Positions 48,180-58,965 of a stretch of DNA of 64,000 nucleotides are shown here, piece by piece (within the stretch, counting starts at the first letter, position 1; every line of letters starts with the position of its first letter). The translations under genes were made by a program, and so were the position numbers. Source of the DNA: Dicyema japonicum (Eukaryota; Dicyemida; Rhombozoa; Dicyemidae). The DNA lies in assembly GCA_011109175.1 (NCBI GenBank), contig RDEW01000042.1, positions 420,500 through 484,499 of the forward strand, read 5' to 3'. The notes beneath the pieces were generated by a model, which did no database searches, was not told the DNA's origin, and saw only the letters and a program-made list of their open reading frames with translations.

Positions 48180-49435
48180 ATTTAATTTATTTAATTGGCT
48201 GACTCGCTTTTTTTATAATATTTTTATTTTTGTTCTATGGCCAATCTTTCCAACTAGAAAAAATGAGTATGTGCGACGATTTTAATATTCTTTAAGAAAA
48301 TTGTTCCATCTGACTTGTTACTATAGTTAATTACTCAACTATTACTACCCAGGATGATGGCTGCCTCTAAACTCCTACCCCGATTGCTATACGGTCCCAT
48401 AAATCTTTCAGAGTGGGATGAATGTGATATCTATGTCTGAGTGAGTCAAGAAACCGAATTTGTTCACACTGAAATTTCCAGATTATATCTGAGAGAGGGA
48501 ACATCTTTCAATAGTAGCTTCTGTGGATTGAGTGACTAGGAAGGGAATTCGAGCGTTGGATTTCAGTTTATCTAGCAGTTCGCACAAATAGCTAACATAG
48601 TTAGTGTCTCATAATCTGTGAGGATCTTAAAGGAAATGAATCAACGTAAATTGGCGTCCATTCAGTCTTTATTTATGCGCCAATTACGTGAAAGCATCTG
48701 ATACCGACAAATCTCTTCCATAGATTACTAGAAGAGAAAACAATTCAAATATAGTCAAAACGATAGGATAAATTAAAATCCGCTACTACAGTCCGACCTT
48801 GATTTGGAACAAACCTCTGGACAGGAACAATTCAGTTTTTGGAATAACCTCAGTTTTTGGAACACTTTAGGATCTCTGCCAAAAATACTTAAATTTCGAT
48901 TTGGAACTGAATTTATTACTATTTTTTTTATTTTTAGTCATTAAAAAATTAATAATTTTTTAATAAAAAAACTCCACACTAAATCATTATGATTCTTAGT
49001 TACGGTCTGTTAGACTCCTTCATGTTTTCGAGATTGCGATTTTTCGGAAGCTGTCTAGATCATCTGCGTCTTCTAATGGCATTTTAAAATGTTTAGATAG
49101 ATGTTCATTGTTCGTGGATTCCTTCTAAAAGCCACCCGAGCAGAAAAATGATTGCATAATATCGTAAGCAGGGACGGTATTATTCTTCCATAGTATATAC
49201 CCAAATAATCCCCATCGAGTCTTAGTAATAATTTAATCCATGTGCTTCGATTTATAAACTGTGTATAGGTCTTGGTTTTTAATAAGTACGATTTCTCCAG
49301 GGTGAGTTTTACAAATACATCCAATTGAGGGACGTCACCGCCTCAGCCAATAACTGGAATAGTCATATCTTGATTTTTTTAAAAATTACTGAAACATTTA
49401 GATAATGAATATCTATTAAATGCAGGCCTCATTGC
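48180..49435. other. No assignable gene; shared scrap
   Basis: 48985-49075 resembles 60830-60900 (TTCGAGATTGCGATTTTTCG), a small dispersed repeat. Otherwise AT-rich DNA. Confidence 0.4.
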
Positions 49436-49439
49436 GTAG

Positions 49440-51172
49440 CTGTTCCCTCACAGAATTGCCAGCGAATTTCGCTCAAACAGCCAGCGCTGTTCGCGAGATC
49501 TCCAGTGCTTGAGGTTTTCCGGTTTCCAAGACGTCCGAAAAACTAGATTGTAGAGGGGGAGTAGGATCTGGAAGTCTCCATAGCAATGGGAACAAATTTG
49601 AGATTATCAGGAAGGTCGACGTATTTTTCGAGTTTGGCCTTCTCCGCCTTGACGGCTGCAGAGCAGGCCTTGAAACGCACTCGTGAAGATTGTTCGGAAC
49701 GATCATGTCTGTACATGTCACGACCCAAACAAGTGGTTTCCGGTATCGATGGGAAATATGGTTATCCCGTCCGGTCGTTTCCCTTCACTTCTGCATAACC
49801 CGACCGGTTCAAGAATGACCGAGTATCCAGCAGCATCCATAGCTTGCTTGACAATCTCATTCAGAGCCTTGTGCTTTGGAGATCTGCCAGTGCTCCTCTT
49901 GCAGGCGAGAGGGTGCAAACCATAGCAGTCTATCAAGATGCCAACATCGGCAAGGGTGAGTACACATACTTTTAGTCCCAGCCGCAGAGAGATACAATTT
50001 CTAACGCATTCATCATCCAGAAAGGTGCCCATGATTCCTTTGGGGATGGCGTTTAACGAAGCTCAGCTCTCAGGGGAAGCCCTGAAAAAACAAGCGCGTC
50101 GGTGTTGATTTGCTGATTCCAGTAGGAGTCCAAGTGATTTCCAACATAATAAATTGTCCAGGTTTCGCTGGCAGTCTTGTGAAAGAGGCAGGGGGAGGTT
50201 GGTGGCATTCCAGGCTTTTCGTGGTGGATTATGTCTTGGTCAATTGAGAATTCGGGTAGGAATTGTATAATCCACCTGACCAAAGGTTTGCAGGTAGTGA
50301 GACGTCCAAAGTACGACGGATTCCAAGACCCCCAAATCTAACTGGGAGTGTAGCTTGCTTCCATGTAGCATCGTCGAATTTGACATTAAATATTTGCTCC
50401 GTTGAGCTGAGGAAAGACAAATCAAAATACTCAAGCTGTTCCAGTTGGGAATAGTACGGGGCTGTCCTGATTAAATAGCCGATTCTCTGAATGTTAAGAC
50501 TTCTTTTCATGAGGAATAGTCCTGAGTGTGAGTCAAGTAGCTGATTCGCATAGGAGTTGTTTTTTTGTCAAGGAGGACATGCTTCATCGGATTCCTAGTG
50601 ATTGTCAAGGAGTCATGCTTCATCGCATTCCTAGTGGTTGTCAAGGAGTTGAACTCCGAGTCTCAGTTGAACGGATGCAAAAGGACGGGAGGTCCGTAAA
50701 GTGAGTTCCATCCATAAATGTGCGGATGTTGTTCTTTATTTCAATCGAGAGAGACTGTTTCAAGGAGGAGCCAAGTGCGAATGGAGCAAAATTAAACAAA
50801 CGTACTCACTTGTTTATAGAGTCGGAGTAGAGAGCATCGTCAATTGCTTTAGTTAAGGCTTCGGCAGCTAGAAGGCGTGCTGCTTTTGGGATCTTCACCG
50901 GGATTCTCCACGATGAACGGCGTTCATTGATAATTTTGAGTAGCGAATCTGGATCCAATTCGGAAAGGTCTTCTCCCGAGGTGTATGCACTCGCGTGACC
51001 ATTAGGAAACCCCAGCCAACTCCAAGGCACGAGCGCCAGTGCCTTATCCCAAAGGCGCGGATGGAGGTCTAGAGAGCTTCAAACATCCGAGGTGAAAAAA
51101 ACCTCCACAGACAGAACAAGAAATTCCGAACTTTCTCAAATTGCTCATGTTGCAGGCAGAGCAATTAGACAA
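49440..51172 (-). pseudogene. R2-like non-LTR element with PHD finger, longest copy
   Basis: Minus strand, 5' to 3': a PHD-type finger CSACNMS...CSVCGGFFHLGC (C-x2-C-x10-C-x2-C-x4-H-x2-C, 51162-51080); RT N-terminal linker IPKAARLLAAEALTKAIDDA (about 50905-50840); a gap where the RT core is missing, replaced by a small tandem repeat at 50566-50648; RT C-terminal part TWKQATLPVRFGGLGIRRTL (about 50375-50315); CCHC box CYGLHPLACKRSTGRSPKHK; GLCRSEGKRPDG (49775-49810), the PD of a restriction-like nuclease; then AAVKAEKAKLEKYVDLPDNL and the end near 49440. In R2/NeSL/CRE-type elements this nuclease nicks the target. Frame shifts and the core deletion inactivate this copy. Confidence 0.75.
50566..50648. 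repeat. ~37-bp tandem duplication in R2-like copy
   Basis: TGTCAAGGAGGACATGCTTC...GATTCCTAGTGAT is followed by a second unit with a 3-bp deletion and the start of a third. It sits where the RT palm should be. Confidence 0.7.
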
Positions 51173-51229
51173 TGACTCTTCAAGTAACATCTCACTGAAT
51201 AAACAATAGGGTAATAGTCAAGAATAGGG

Positions 51230-51345
51230 GGATTAATTTTAATAATAAATTTTAATAATTCATAAATATATTCATAAATTTTAATTTTTTTTATTAATAA
51301 ATTAATGTAACAAATGCGTCTAGTGAGATTATCTCAAGAAAAATT
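51230..51345. repeat. AT-rich repeat shared with 62935-63030
   Basis: Both places carry TTTTAATAATTCATAAATAT, then AATGCGTCTAGTGAGATTAT and AGAAAAATTAAAT in the same order. Possibly the tail or leader of a LINE. Confidence 0.65.
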
Positions 51346-51609
51346 AAATTAAATTTGTAACAATTTAAACCTAGCATGAAATATTATACCATTTGACGTA
51401 TTTCAGCATAAGAAACTCTCTAAAAATCTCTCTATCATGACATCATGACACCTTTGATGGTATTTATATTTCATGCGGTTTGTGGTTCTCCTTTATTTAT
51501 ACTCGGGAGAACATATCCACGTCCAACTTTCCAATTCTAAATAACATTATAAGAGTGCAAAGCACTCTGACACCAGTTATCTCACTGGTCTCATACATAG
51601 AGGTAGTTT

Positions 51610-53050
51610 GATGTATACGGGTTTTGAAGTACAATTGAAGATAATCAAGAAAGCCATTGAAGAGGAACAAGACTGTCTCAAGAACAATGTTTAAGGGTAG
51701 AAGCAAGCAAACTAAACACCAAAGACCCCTCGTTCTGGAAGTTCTACAAAAGAATAACTGGCAAGAATAGGAATGACATAAAATCTCCTTGACCAAGCCA
51801 GAAGGTGGACTATGTTCTACTGAAGAAGCCTTTAAGAAGCAACTGGACAGCATTCAGGGAGTCAACCCGATGGAGCTTATTCCAAGGGAGATGTTAGATT
51901 CTTCACGTGAAGTTTTAACCTACTGTTTGGACGATCTCAAAGATACTGAAATGAAAATAACTACGGAAAAAGTCATGAGTGCAATCATGACAAGCAAGGC
52001 TAACGCTCCGGGACATGACCATCTAAGCATGAGATTGTTCAAGGAAGGCCCAGAGGCTCTATTTCCCATACTGAAGAATTTATTCAATGCAAGCATTCAT
52101 CATGGCCATGTTCCAAAACGATGGAAATTTCTATAATCAGAATGATTCTGAAACCGGGAAAATCGAGGAGGGACCCACTCAGCTATAGGCCGATGAGCCT
52201 CATCTCTTCGATCTCCAAGATTATCGAACGAATTATCTTCAGAAGGCTTAACGACCACGAAGAAAAAGTATTTTCCCTCACAGAACAATGTGGCTTCAGA
52301 CCTGAAAATCATGCACGGACTGCATCTACAAGATCATTCAATGGTACTGAGAGGTCTGGAATTCAAAAGACTATTCAACCTGGTATGTTTGGATCTGTCC
52401 AAGGCTTTTGATAGCGTGTTGTACGAAGCCCTCCTATCAAGGCTAGCAGCTAGCATAAAAAAACTTTTCATGTGGATAAATGACTTTCTAGCAGGACGGA
52501 CTTCCCAAGTACGTGTAGGAGCAAATATGTCAAAAGATATCATACTGAAGAGGGGAGTTCCACAGGGATCTGTTTCAGCTTACTTCTGTTCATCGTATTA
52601 TTGCCAGACCTCCCAACTTACCGGATATGAACACCAGATTATTGATATACGCTGATGATATTCTGATCACGGATACATCCGGGAAATCAACTCTCTCGGA
52701 AAAAAGAATAAAGTTATTCAGTGAATAAGCACAGGACTGGTGCATCAAGAGAAGGAAGAGTCAGTCGCCTAAGGAAGCATCAGACCCAGCTTCAAACATC
52801 ACTAAGAGATTTTCTTAAGTAAATTCACTGCGCTACCTCGGGGTAGTAATCGACTGGAGAGGTTTCTTCATGGAGGACATTAGACGAAGAAGGCGCTTCA
52901 AGCACTTTTATGTACAAGAAAGTAGTTTGTAAGCTTGGAAACCTTCTTGTTCATCATCATGAGAGTCATTCTTCCGGAGCTGCTATATGGATGCGAAGCA
53001 TAGATTTTTCTCTTGCCAAAGAGAAAGAATTATAATACTTATAAAAAAAA
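51610..53050 (+). pseudogene. Jockey-like LINE: linker and RT, longest copy
   Basis: Reads NTKDPSFWKFYKRITGKNRN (linker), then after a shift at about 51788 KANAPGHDHLSMRLFK (fingers), LKPGKSRRDPLSYRPMSLIS (motif 1/2), NLVCLDLSKAFDSVLYEALL (motif A), ILKRGVPQGSVSA (motif B with a damaged end), then LLIYADDILITD (motif C, near 52640) and NSLRYLGVVIDWRG (thumb). Order and spacing are complete for RT palm and thumb. At least five frame shifts or stops (about 51788, 52133, 52330, 52590 and 52730) show it is dead. Endonuclease and ORF1 are absent. The endonuclease piece at 19.4-19.8 kb could be from the same superfamily. Confidence 0.85.
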
Positions 53051-53059
53051 CCAAAAGGT

Positions 53060-53555
53060 CGACAATAAAGTTGGCTTTGGGGAATAGGCTTTTTGATGTT
53101 CTCGGTACTAAAGAAGACAAGATTCTAACATCGGTAAAAATCTTGTAGAGAAAAGGATCGATGGGATCCCACGATAGAAGGAGACTAAATGGAGTCGGGG
53201 TGCATCAGAAGTGTCCAGGTAGCATAGGCGGACACGTTTAAACATCCCTTAAACTAACTCCTTACTTACTGTTGAATAAATTGGTTTCGGTTTTACTGTC
53301 CGAGCGGCAGTAATATAATAGTTTGTTAAAGTTCCAATACTTAATGGGTCGCATTTAACCGTAATCGTTACTTTCGGTCAAACGCTTAAACGATTTTAAC
53401 GGCAATATCGATGTTACGGATCGTACTCAACCTGGAGTCGTTCTCAACCGGTGACATTTATTTATTGTGGAAAATAAAATTAATTTAAAATTAAATTATG
53501 TCAATAGAATTTTAACTTATTTTAAGGTTTCCATTATGGCAGCAGTAATTTAAGA
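53060..53555. other. No assignable gene
   Basis: Downstream flank of the LINE copy, AT-rich from 53460. Nothing recognised. Confidence 0.4.
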
Positions 53556-53559
53556 CACA

Positions 53560-53890
53560 ATGTGAGTTATCAATAATGATAGAGAACCAATTTTCTGGAA
53601 GAGCCATCGTGTCATTCTAGACTCCTCCTTCCTCAGACTTCAATCCTCCCAATCAGCCCGATAAACTTTGTTGTAATAGGACCAAGCATTCGGTCGTCTC
53701 AACGGAGATCGGATGTATGCCAAAACCGATCTCTAATGCAACAATACCTCCTCCTTTTCCAATCTTTAGCAGTCAACGGAGCAGAACCTTTACACAGCGA
53801 TAATCATATTCGCGTTTGAGAATGTACCAGCATATTTTGAATCCCAAGCAAGACTCTTTACTTGGTTCCACGGCATGGTAGTTACGCCAT
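53560..53890 (-). pseudogene. R2-like element, C-terminal copy
   Basis: Parallels 9060-9360 (shared GTCTCAACGGAGATCGG, TTGAATCCCAAGCAAGAC and AGCCATCGTGTCATTCTAGA). It therefore covers the ETSG-to-C-terminus module. The 3' end is toward 53580. Confidence 0.6.
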
Positions 53891-53894
53891 TCGG

Positions 53895-54509
53895 CCTCTT
53901 TCCACAACCTTTGTCCGTCGGGATCCAGAAGACAAATAATACCCCATTACAATCATATAACTGGTCTTAACTCTAATAAAGTGTGTCTCGCGTGAAAAAA
54001 ACAGTTATTTATATTATTATTTTAATTTCTATTTAAATCTATCACAATTTATCCACGATTGTTTAGTAATCATGCGAAAATCAAATCTGTTTAATATTTA
54101 ATGGTTTTGTGAGAAAGAAAACTGAGAAGCAACATGAGACTAAGACTTGGTTTCAATCAGTGTTACATAATTTAGGAACATGGTTAAAAAGTCTAAGTTG
54201 AATCTCGAAGATCTATAATTGTTCATTCTCTGTCTCACCATAGACGAAAGTAAGAATCATTGTGAGTGAGTAGTTACGCAGCAATAAGTTGTCGGAGGAA
54301 TTCTCAGTAAAAACGATTGAATGATTTCTTTTGGAAATACCTGATTGCACGATAGAATGCTTATCAAGATGATGATAGATCATTTGGGAGTTGTAAATAT
54401 GTCAATCTTATAATGAAGACAAAATAATAAAAACAGAGGGTTTTTCCGCAATTATCTATTCAACTGAAATATTACTTTCGTTCTTAAACTATTCATTGTA
54501 ATGGAACGC
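53895..54509. other. No assignable gene
   Basis: AT-rich spacer without recognisable content. Confidence 0.4.
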
Positions 54510-54517
54510 CAGGAAAC

Positions 54518-54590
54518 CAGGGCTGCGGAGTCGAAAAATAATATTAGAGGAGTTGGAGTCGGTCTATATTTTACTGACACCACAGCCCTG
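54518..54590. mobile_element. Miniature hAT-like element (73 bp)
   Basis: Begins CAGGGCTGCGGAGTCG and ends CACAGCCCTG. Inner GGAGTTGGAGTCGGTC lies opposite GACACCACAG, giving a near-palindrome. Flanks CAGGAAAC (54510-54517) and CAGGCAAT (54591-54598) agree at 6 of 8, fitting an 8-bp target duplication. CAGGGCTGTGGAGTCGG-type ends are well known from animal hAT MITEs. Confidence 0.75.
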
Positions 54591-54703
54591 CAGGCAATAT
54601 TCAGTCGAATGGATTGGTCATTTTTAATTCTTGAAAAAATAATAACAAAATAATAGAAATTTCCTTAACAAAAATGTATCATGTTATATAATTTTGTGTT
54701 TTA

Positions 54704-55036
54704 TTATTTTTGCAAATCGCTACTTAAAAAAGTTATCTCTTCGTCGCTTCTGCAACATCGTGGACAATGTCCCATGTCAGATTCATCCACGATTTCCTTG
54801 AGAGGCGATTGTTTGAAAGACATCAGGTCGTCTGTATTTTCGAGTTTCTTTTTTGACAGTAACAAGATCACGATAAATTGCAATAGGAAGAGAGTAGCGA
54901 GGATGTCCGCGATGTCCACAACTGCTCTGAAAGTAAGCCTCATAGCATTGATTGTCTCAACTGTTTGTCCATTCTTAGGATATGCTGCAGTACAGAAGCA
55001 AGCAAGTGCATCTCGATTTGGTTTCTTTGCCTCCAT
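54704..55036 (-). CDS. Candidate single-pass membrane protein, C-terminal exon
   Basis: The minus-strand frame reads ACFCTAAYPKNGQTVETINA, then a hydrophobic stretch ILATLFLLQFIVILLL (residues about 45-60) followed by SKKK, a classic stop-transfer edge, then an acidic tail with LKEIVDESDMGHCPRCC and the end SSDLQK. An AATAAA overlaps the stop region (54690-54700), which fits a compact 3' end. In another frame just upstream CNSESSCIF...RCTC looks like part of a Cys-rich ectodomain, suggesting a splice or shift near 55000. The plus strand has an overlapping 147-codon frame (54681-55124) with less protein-like composition. Family not recognised. Confidence 0.4.
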   Translation of the reverse strand: MEAKKPNRDALACFCTAAYPKNGQTVETINAMRLTFRAVVDIADILATLFLLQFIVILLLSKKKLENTDDLMSFKQSPLKEIVDESDMGHCPRCCRSDEEITFLSSDLQK

Positions 55037-55533
55037 TCGTGTTTATCCTCAGTTTCCCAAAAATGCAACTGCTCTCCGAATTGCAATAGATCATGGAAAA
55101 GATGAATTTTTCGAATTTATGTGATGATTATTTTTTCTATAATAATCTTCCCATGAATACGACCCAAATGAATGATAATCATTTTCACAAACGGTATTTA
55201 TTTTTTGTGCTCTTCCAAAAAACACTATCACACTATTTGGTATGATACTGATTCTATAGCTTTGATGGGCAACACCACAAGTTGTCTAGTTTTTAATTAA
55301 CTAACCTCTAAAATGTCTCAAATAACTTAATCACTACATGGGGATAAATTGTCTTTCGATCAACTTTCAGATAGTCACGTGTAGTCCGAGATATCACGTG
55401 TGTAGATAATTTGAACATCTTCCTTCAGAGTGTTCCAATGGCTATTAAGCCGCTGCGAAGGTCGAAGCATTAAAGTATCGGACCTCTCCAGTGATTCGAT
55501 GTTTGTTCCTATCGCTACGAAGACTTTCTGAAC

Positions 55534-55790
55534 TCTAGGACATTTGTTTTTCGCTTTCCTCAAAAAACTCGGAAAATTTATCACAACCCAAACAGAAGAA
55601 ATCCATGAATTCGAGCAATCCAGAGACGGGATGTCCATTTTTTAAACGGAGAACCCTTGTTTTATCGTCTCCACAGTTCTCATCATTTTCACTAGTAAGT
55701 TTAAGTTCTCTGGATCACTTTACTTGGATGAGCGCTTTACTGAAACGCGTCAGGATCAAATGATTAGTAATCTGTTTTACCCCTGGTGTT
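55534..55790 (-). CDS. Unassigned two-exon gene piece
   Basis: Exon 1 ends FDPDAF (about 55758-55741). Removing a 31-nt GT-AG intron at 55710-55740 gives DPDAFQELKLTSENDENCGD, and the frame stays open through RVLRLKNGHPVSGLLEFMDF and CDKFSEFFEESEKQMS to a TAG at 55534. The splice removes in-frame stops. Upstream of DPDAF the frame closes at a TAA, so more introns or a break must precede it. A DPDAF start also heads the open frame at 11384 (-). No family was recognised. Confidence 0.4.
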
Positions 55791-55942
55791 TTAAATAATT
55801 TCATTTCACATCTTTTGCAAGTTCGTTGAATTTGACTAAATGGGGGAAAAACAGCTTGATATAGCTTAAAAGAACGTCAAATTATCGACATATGAAATAT
55901 TTAAGAAAACTGATTAGAATTTAATTAATTAAATAAGTTAGT

Positions 55943-56360
55943 TTATATACTCGCACAAACAACCATTTGCTGGTCGATCCCCAAATACTTTAGAGCCTGA
56001 AAATAAGAGAAGGAGGATTATTTCACTAAACTCATCAAATGAGAGCTTTCCGTCTCCGTCCTTATCTGCGTATAGAATTGTTCTGTCGATTACTTGTTCG
56101 AGTTAGTTATCTCTAAATTATCCCCGAACATCAATTTCATCAACTTGAACATCCCCTCACGTGTTAGGAACCCATCGTTGTTTACGTCGTATATTTTAAA
56201 TGCGACTAGAGCTTTAAAAACGTTACTCACATGTAAGCTTAGCGAGGGGGTCGTCCTTTATACAAAACAGGGATATCCCCTTGATAAATTTTAAAGGAAC
56301 AACGCCACTAACTTTCCGTTCCGTCCTGCACATAACGGGGATCCATGTTAGCTATCGCAC
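55943..56360 (-). pseudogene. CNB: Calcineurin B (regulatory subunit), EF-hands 2-4
   Basis: The Ca2+-binding regulatory subunit of the phosphatase calcineurin, expected in the cytosol with calcineurin A. The minus strand reads KFIKGISLFCIKDDPLAKLT, then a 25-nt GT-AG intron (56206-56230), whose removal gives LAKLTFAFKIYD, matching the family's EQKLRFAFRIYD. EF-hand 3 loop DVNNDGFLTREG (56188-56156) and EF-hand 4 loop DKDGDGKLSFDE (56066-56031) keep all ligand positions. The end LGIDQQMVVCASI matches the family's C-terminal LDIHKKMVVDV. Two one-base shifts (near 56107 and 56000-56025) and an unclear EF-hand 2 (near 56320) remain, and EF-hand 1 and the start were not found. It is a pseudogene or a real gene with assembly errors. 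A CHP-type relative is less likely given the C-terminus. Confidence 0.75.
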
Positions 56361-56619
56361 CCCAAGCAGAACGCACATTTGACATAGAAAGCTGAGTGAC
56401 ATTTTGAAAATTTTTAGCAGTTTTATCATCAAATTTAAAATTTATATTGCTCTTATATTAGAAAACAATAAAAAACTGAGTTATACTCTGAGATAAATTC
56501 AAATGAAATAAAAATCCCAAGTGATGAAAAAGTCCGCCAAATTTATCGAATTCAGTAATGCTTCGCTTGAGCCACAATGGTAACTTCTCTATCAATTTAT
56601 TATTTGAGTATCTAGCATT

Positions 56620-56885
56620 CAAAAAACTAACAACCGTTTTGTCAAACAATGTTTTAAGCCATAATCAAGCCTGTCTCTCATAAGTTTCCCAATTTACTGA
56701 TTCACAGCTCTTGTGACTTCTCTGTTGTACCAGACTCTCTTTTCCTTAGTATTTAACAAAAAGGCACAATTACTACCTTCTCGTCGATAAACGCAGTCTT
56801 TACTTTTACTTGGCTCACTGAAGGCATAGGGCAGTCCAATGGGAATCAGAGTCCGCTCAAAGTCGTCGATAAAATCCAATCCTCG
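56620..56885 (-). CDS. Unassigned spliced gene piece
   Basis: The minus strand is open from about 56885: GLDFIDDFERTLIPIGLPYA, SKSKDCVYRREGSNCAFLLN, then KEKRVWYNREVTRAVNQ. Here a GTAAAT donor opens a 27-nt intron (56671-56697). Its removal continues LDYGLKHCLTKRLLVF to a stop. A competing frame downstream reads LWLKTLFDKTVVSFLNARYS and resembles the 57.6-57.8 kb exon (AIKALFDEKLVNS). A one-base shift instead of a clean splice is therefore possible, and the two places may be related exons. Family not recognised. Confidence 0.4.
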
Positions 56886-57304
56886 CTTGCTTGAAGTAAA
56901 ATAAAATCTTCAGACGACAAATGGCCTTATAATGGGGCCTTTTGTATTATTAGAAATAGAACCATAATAATTATTTATAACCTAAACAAATAAATATTTA
57001 ATAATCTATAATTTGATGGCAAACCTCTGATAATTTGTTCTTTTTTCGCTTTTCTCCAAATTTTCCTTCCATGAGCGATCCCTTAGCTCAGTGAAAACAG
57101 ATTTGGCGTAATTAAGCAGTATGTAAAAACTTGTCATCTATTTATTACTATAAATAACACCCAATAAGATTAAGTAGCATAAAATGTCATGGCTACCAAT
57201 AGTTTCCCCAGAGACTTAATGTAGGCCAATTTTCTCGATTTCCACAAGTAGAGATCAATTCCACTTTGTCAGATCCCTTCAATAAGTTTTCATGTTGATC
57301 ACGT

Positions 57305-57850
57305 TGCAATAATGATTTTGTACTTTAAATTTCCTCAACTTGTTAGCTCGTAAATAATCCATAATCGACTTGTTGAACAAGTCGTTAGGGTCGAGTGTCT
57401 TGCTTGGGAGAATAACTGAACAGGTCTTTCAGACTGCAGTATAGAAGTACCAATAAGACAAAGTTTTGCCTGTTTAACTGCAAGTGTGTCTGCAAAGTCT
57501 CTATCAAGGTGAATGAGCACTCGTGAGACTGATTTGCTTAGAGACCATCCAAATCGTTAAAAAATCTGCAAAAAAACATGTTAATACTTCCAGTGCGTCA
57601 GATATATGTGAGAGGGCGAGCCCCTTGCTGTTCACGTTCATTGATGCTATGGAATGAGAGATATAGTAAACATGTTGAAGAAATTGAGTTCACCAGCTTT
57701 TCGTCAAATAATGCTTTTATAGCATGAGAACTTGACCTCTTGAATTGAACCTTAGTAAAGATGTCCATTACATTACTTAAATGACTAAAGAAATACAACC
57801 TGCCTTGTACAACCAATCGGGGTTTCTCTCGTCAGTTTATGAGATTGAGT
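57305..57850 (-). CDS. Unassigned multi-exon gene piece
   Basis: The minus strand shows an exon REKPRLVVQGRLYFFSHLSN, then AIKALFDEKLVNS (57835-57600), a second exon RFGWSLSKSVSRVLIHLDRD and AKLCLIGTSILQSERP, and a third TLDPNDLFNKSIMDYLRANK then LRKFKVQNHYCNV. The second and third join in frame after removal of a 23-nt GT-AG intron (57399-57421), which also removes the shift. The join between exons one and two (region 57600-57560, with a GTATTAAC donor and TTTTTTTGCAG acceptor) does not stay in frame as read. Protein-like composition and splice sites support a real gene. I do not recognise the family. Confidence 0.45.
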
Positions 57851-57859
57851 GGCTTGTAC

Positions 57860-58590
57860 GAGTTTTAGTGATTTCACTAAAAGTCAATATAATCAAATAA
57901 AGTAGAAGTCATAAAATAGTGGCATTGGAATTATAAATAAGCTATTTTCAATGAATTGAATAATTTTCGAACAAAAATAACCAATAACGTATTATTGGAA
58001 TTTTCAATCAATTTACTAACATGCTAAATAGTGTACTTGCAATATTTAAGGTTTTTCAATCAATTTAATAATATAGAAAAAGTGTAGATTTGTGAGCTTT
58101 AAGTTGTTTTTAACCAATGGAACAACGTTTCAACCAATAGAACAAAGTAGAAAGCTAAAATATTATTTCAATAAATTTAATAACATTTCAAAAAAGTGAA
58201 TAATGCAATATTTTGCGATCAAATGAATAATACTAGTAAAATATTACTTTTTAGTTGCATCACTTCAATGGCAGTAATGGCTAAGTATATATGTCCAATA
58301 CCCAATTTGTGCTCAACAGACTCCTCAGAGCTAGCATTCTTCACGTGTATTCGTTCATCCATTTCATAAATGTAGTCAACTCAAGAATAGTCCAGCAAGA
58401 ATTGAAGAAAGCTGCCACACAAATGACTTTCTTTTCAAAAACAGCAAATCAACCAAATTATGAGAATTGTCACAAATTTAGACATTTCCTTTGATTTTAA
58501 CGCCATGTATAGCTGTCAACTAGACGTTAGTTGACCATAAAATACGTAGGTCGATTAGGTAGTTATAAGGCAAAAATATATTTCGGAACT
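57860..58590. other. AT-rich spacer with repeated TTCAATCAATTTAATAA
   Basis: Loose repetition of phrases such as TTTTCAATCAATTTA and AATAACATTTCAA between about 57950 and 58250. Non-coding. Confidence 0.4.
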
Positions 58591-58599
58591 TTTCATTTC

Positions 58600-58790
58600 C
58601 TTAGCAAAGTAATATAGACAAAATCTGCGGCAAACTAAATTAAAATTGTCACTTCAGTTCCATTCTGTATGAGATCCTTAATGTCATCCGTGGAAGCCAG
58701 ATCCTCGTATTGACTTTTGCCAAACTATGTAATGATCAAAATTAAATTAAAATTATTCCAAAGACCGAAAGTAACCAAACTATCTCCTTG
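58600..58790. repeat. Dispersed repeat, copy at 58.6 kb (partner 60.6 kb)
   Basis: TTAGCAAAGTAATATAGACA ... TTCTGTATGAGATC ... GAAGCCAGATCC recurs colinearly at 60630-60790. Non-coding. Confidence 0.7.
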
Positions 58791-58965
58791 ATCCTGACTC
58801 GTTCCAGCGCTCTAGAACTTGTCTCCAGGAATCGATATTAGAAGAATAATCGGATCATCTTGATGCCAGCCAGGCATTGGACGTCTCTTCATGAAGTCGA
58901 TCCAATTACGCCAGCGGATGGAAAATAATCTATGACCAACTAACCAAATAGCACCACATGATGCA
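58785..58965 (+). repeat. Dispersed repeat family Z, copy 3
   Basis: CTTGATCCTGACTCGTTCCA, AGAACTTGTCTCCAGG, GCCAGCCAGGCATTGG and GACCAACTAACCA match 35700-35875 in order. Plus-strand reading gives RIILMPARHWTSLHEVD, parallel to LMPARHW at 35.75 kb. Confidence 0.6.

Noticed and set aside
54681-55124. 147-codon plus-strand open frame
   Set aside because: Antisense to a frame with a better membrane-protein layout and a polyadenylation signal. Probably a shadow, though not excluded.
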